NCBI RefSeq assembly: GCF_042684505.1
Contig: NZ_JBHULT010000005.1
Location: 62,001 to 126,000 of the forward strand
From: Salinimicrobium flavum
GTDB lineage: Bacteria > Bacteroidota > Bacteroidia > Flavobacteriales > Flavobacteriaceae
Direction: 5' to 3'
Length of the DNA stretch: 64,000 nt
The position numbers and the translations under genes are program-made. Below the pieces are notes generated by a model, which searched no databases, was not told the origin of the DNA, and saw only the letters and a program-made list of their open reading frames with translations. Shown here piece after piece: positions 61,873 to 64,000 of the stretch. The stretch's first letter is position 1; each line of letters starts with the position of its first letter.

Positions 61873-64000
61873 ATGAGAAATTATAAGCTGTTAGTCGCCG
61901 TTCTGTTTTTTATGGGATTTTCAAGTCTCCAGGCACAGGAAAAGATTCCGCAGGTGGAAGAATTGCTGGCCAAAATGACCCTTGAAGAAAAGATTGGTCA
62001 GCTTAACCTCCTCACTCCGGGGGGAGGCGTGGCTACAGGATCTGTAGTAAGTGAAGACGTAGAAAACAAGATCAGGGCCGGAAATGTTGGAGGGGTATTT
62101 GGTGTTTCCAGTCCTGCCCGGGTAAGACAGGCCCAGGAACTGGCCGTAAAGAATTCACGTCTTGGAATCCCATTGCTTATAGGAGCTGATGTGATTCACG
62201 GCTATAAAACGACTTTTCCCATTCCTCTTGGCCTTTCCTCCAGCTGGGACATGGAACTGATCAAAGAATCTGCAAAAATTGCTGCAAGAGAGGCTACTGC
62301 CGACGGGATCAACTGGAACTTTTCACCTATGGTAGATATCACCCGTGATCCGCGATGGGGCCGGTTTGCCGAAACTGCGGGTGAAGATCCCTTTTTAGGA
62401 TCGGCGGTGGCAAAGGCTATGGTTGAAGGATACCAACAGGATGATCTTTCCAAACCTCACACAATGATGGCTACGGTAAAACATATGGCGTTATACGGTG
62501 CCCCCGAAGGTGGCCGCGATTATAATCGGGTGGATATGAGCCGTACCAAAATGTTCAATGAATACCTGCCTCCCTACAAAGCCGCAGTAGATGCCGGAGT
62601 AGGTAGTGTTATGACCTCCTTTAATGATATTGACGGAGTACCCGCTACCGGAAATAAATGGTTACTTACCGATCTCCTACGGGAACGTTGGGGCTTTGAC
62701 GGCTTTGTGGTTTCCGATTATACTTCAGTAAACGAAATGATCGCCCATGGAATGGGTGATCTGCAGGATGTTTCAGCTTTAGCCCTTAAGGCAGGTCTTG
62801 ATATGGACATGGTGGGAGAAGGTTTCTTGACCACCCTGAAAAAATCTGTTGAGGAAGGAAAGGTTTCCGAAGAAGAGATCACCACAGCAGCCAGAAGGAT
62901 CCTGGAAGCCAAACATAAGATCGGACTTCTGGATGATCCCTACTTATACTCTGATGAAAGCAGGCCTGAAAAGGATATTCTGACCAAAGAAAACAGGGAC
63001 TTTGCGCGTAAGGCGGCAGCTCATTCTTTTGTACTTTTTAAGAAGCATAACAATGCCCTGCCACTTGATAAGAATGCGAAAATAGCCTTGATTGGCCCGC
63101 TTGCAAATGACAAGAATAACATGCTGGGTACCTGGGCTCCAACAGGAGACCAGCAACTTTCTATCCCGGTACTTGAAGGTTTTAAAAATGTGGCGCCCAA
63201 AGCTGATATCACCTATGCCAAAGGAGCGAACATCAGCGACGACAGCACTTTTGCCAAAAAAGTGAACGTTTTTGGTCCACGCATCCAGATCTCTGAAGAA
63301 TCTCCTGAGGAGATGTTGCAGGAGGCTCTAAGAATAGCGAACGCTTCAGATGTGGTGGTAGCCGTGGTTGGAGAAGCTTCCGAGATGAGTGGGGAAGCTG
63401 CCAGCCGCACAGACATTACCATTCCCGAGAGTCAGAAAAAGCTGATCAGGGAACTTGCAGCTACCGGAAAACCGGTAGTTTTAGTTCTTATGAGTGGTAG
63501 ACCGCTTGATATTTCCGAAGAAATGGAACTACCGGTAACTATACTCCAGGTATGGCACCCGGGCGTGGAAGCCGGTAACGCCATCGCCGATGTGATCTTC
63601 GGGGATTACAATCCCTCAGGAAAGCTTACCGCTACCTGGCCGCGTAGTGTGGGACAGATCCCCATCTACTACGGTATGAGAAATACAGGAAGACCTGCGC
63701 CGGCTGACCGGTTTGAGAAATTCAAATCCAACTACCTGGATTCGCCAAATACTCCGTTGCTGCCATTTGGATATGGGTTGAGCTATACAGAGTTTGAATA
63801 TTCTAATGTTAAGGCGAACAAGCAAACCCTTAAGGCCGGGGAAGAGATCACTCTCACCGCGACAGTTAAAAATACCGGAAATTACAACGGAGATGAGGTA
63901 GTTCAACTGTATATTAGTGACAAGGTAAGAAGCATTACTCCCCCTTTAAAAGAATTGAAAGGTTTTGAAAAGATCAGACTTCAAAAAGGGGAATCCAGAG
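61873..64000 (+). CDS. bglX: GH3-family beta-glucosidase (BglX-like), 3' end cut
   Basis: About 709 residues visible, no stop before the window end. Signal ends FSSLQAQ. GH3 N-domain with nucleophile Asp282 in GFVVSDYTS, KHMALYG and the DPRWGRFAE block; then the GH3 C-domain with GEASEMSGEA; and at the end a FN3-like domain starts (NGDEVVQLYISD). With the GH144 enzyme it fits release of glucose from beta-1,2-oligosaccharides, as GH3 sophorosidase relatives do. The gene symbol is by family likeness. Confidence 0.92.
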   Translation, partial: MRNYKLLVAVLFFMGFSSLQAQEKIPQVEELLAKMTLEEKIGQLNLLTPGGGVATGSVVSEDVENKIRAGNVGGVFGVSSPARVRQAQELAVKNSRLGIPLLIGADVIHGYKTTFPIPLGLSSSWDMELIKESAKIAAREATADGINWNFSPMVDITRDPRWGRFAETAGEDPFLGSAVAKAMVEGYQQDDLSKPHTMMATVKHMALYGAPEGGRDYNRVDMSRTKMFNEYLPPYKAAVDAGVGSVMTSFNDIDGVPATGNKWLLTDLLRERWGFDGFVVSDYTSVNEMIAHGMGDLQDVSALALKAGLDMDMVGEGFLTTLKKSVEEGKVSEEEITTAARRILEAKHKIGLLDDPYLYSDESRPEKDILTKENRDFARKAAAHSFVLFKKHNNALPLDKNAKIALIGPLANDKNNMLGTWAPTGDQQLSIPVLEGFKNVAPKADITYAKGANISDDSTFAKKVNVFGPRIQISEESPEEMLQEALRIANASDVVVAVVGEASEMSGEAASRTDITIPESQKKLIRELAATGKPVVLVLMSGRPLDISEEMELPVTILQVWHPGVEAGNAIADVIFGDYNPSGKLTATWPRSVGQIPIYYGMRNTGRPAPADRFEKFKSNYLDSPNTPLLPFGYGLSYTEFEYSNVKANKQTLKAGEEITLTATVKNTGNYNGDEVVQLYISDKVRSITPPLKELKGFEKIRLQKGESR

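Noticed and set aside
1..64000. tRNA, rRNA, CRISPR array, prophage or complete IS element
   Set aside because: None seen by inspection: no cloverleaf-like runs, no regularly spaced repeats and no DDE transposase; the only mobile-element enzyme is the RAYT at 11668. A tRNAscan or ISfinder search was not possible.

Overview
The window reads as a chromosomal segment of a Bacteroidota bacterium, most likely a marine-type Flavobacteriaceae (Gramella/Salegentibacter-like; the genus is inference). Supporting signs are a SusC/SusD pair with glycoside hydrolases, a GldA gliding ABC ATPase, many short Cys-lipobox lipoproteins, A-rich translation starts without strong Shine-Dalgarno sites, TAnnTTTG-type promoter boxes, and conserved flavobacterial gene strings such as pheA-aminotransferase-tyrA-aroF/CM-rsgA-dtd and mazG-aroA-queA-rlmN-polyprenyl synthase.

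Layout. 1-14.8 kb is accessory-like: a truncated TolB/amidohydrolase gene, duplicated small outer-membrane barrels, an AlbA_2/ATPase plus GIY-YIG nuclease pair, several lipoproteins (one broken by a stop just after the lipobox Cys), a REP-associated transposase carrying a perfect 34-bp palindrome inside its own coding frame, and gene remnants. 15-28 kb holds a TrkA-C membrane protein, a D-lactate dehydrogenase/lactate permease operon, an alpha/beta hydrolase, a His-rich TPR lipoprotein, a large metzincin-type lipoprotein, a GhrA-like reductase/UspA pair and an acyl-CoA dehydrogenase. 28-36 kb holds a DUF3857/transglutaminase membrane protein, metK behind a probable SAM-II riboswitch, OsmC, a PagL-like lipid A deacylase, a GIN-domain lipoprotein, a cluster of four AACCT...AGGTT palindromes, and gldA. 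36.5-51.3 kb is a long plus-strand housekeeping block: aromatic amino acid biosynthesis behind a classical leader-peptide attenuator, rsgA, dtd, two DUF3857 proteins (one with a lost catalytic triad), mazG-like, aroA, queA, rlmN and a polyprenyl diphosphate synthase. 51.4-64 kb is a polysaccharide utilisation locus: divergent sulfatase, SusC, SusD, GH144-type glucanase, esterase, GH43 with discoidin and FN3 domains, and a GH3 cut by the window end.

How genes work together. DAHP synthase/chorismate mutase, prephenate dehydratase, prephenate dehydrogenase and an aminotransferase form the chorismate entry and the Phe/Tyr branches, with aroA 10 kb downstream; the Trp/Tyr/Phe-rich leader upstream of pheA and its terminator/antiterminator pair suggest ribosome-stalling control of that operon. 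The PUL enzymes would bind and import a glucan-type oligosaccharide (GH144 plus GH3 suggests beta-1,2-glucan) after extracellular cleavage, with esterase and GH43 removing decorations. I found no single large unknown system. The best candidates for new biology are the aromatic attenuator, the metK riboswitch, the palindrome within the transposase gene, and the AlbA_2/GIY-YIG pair.
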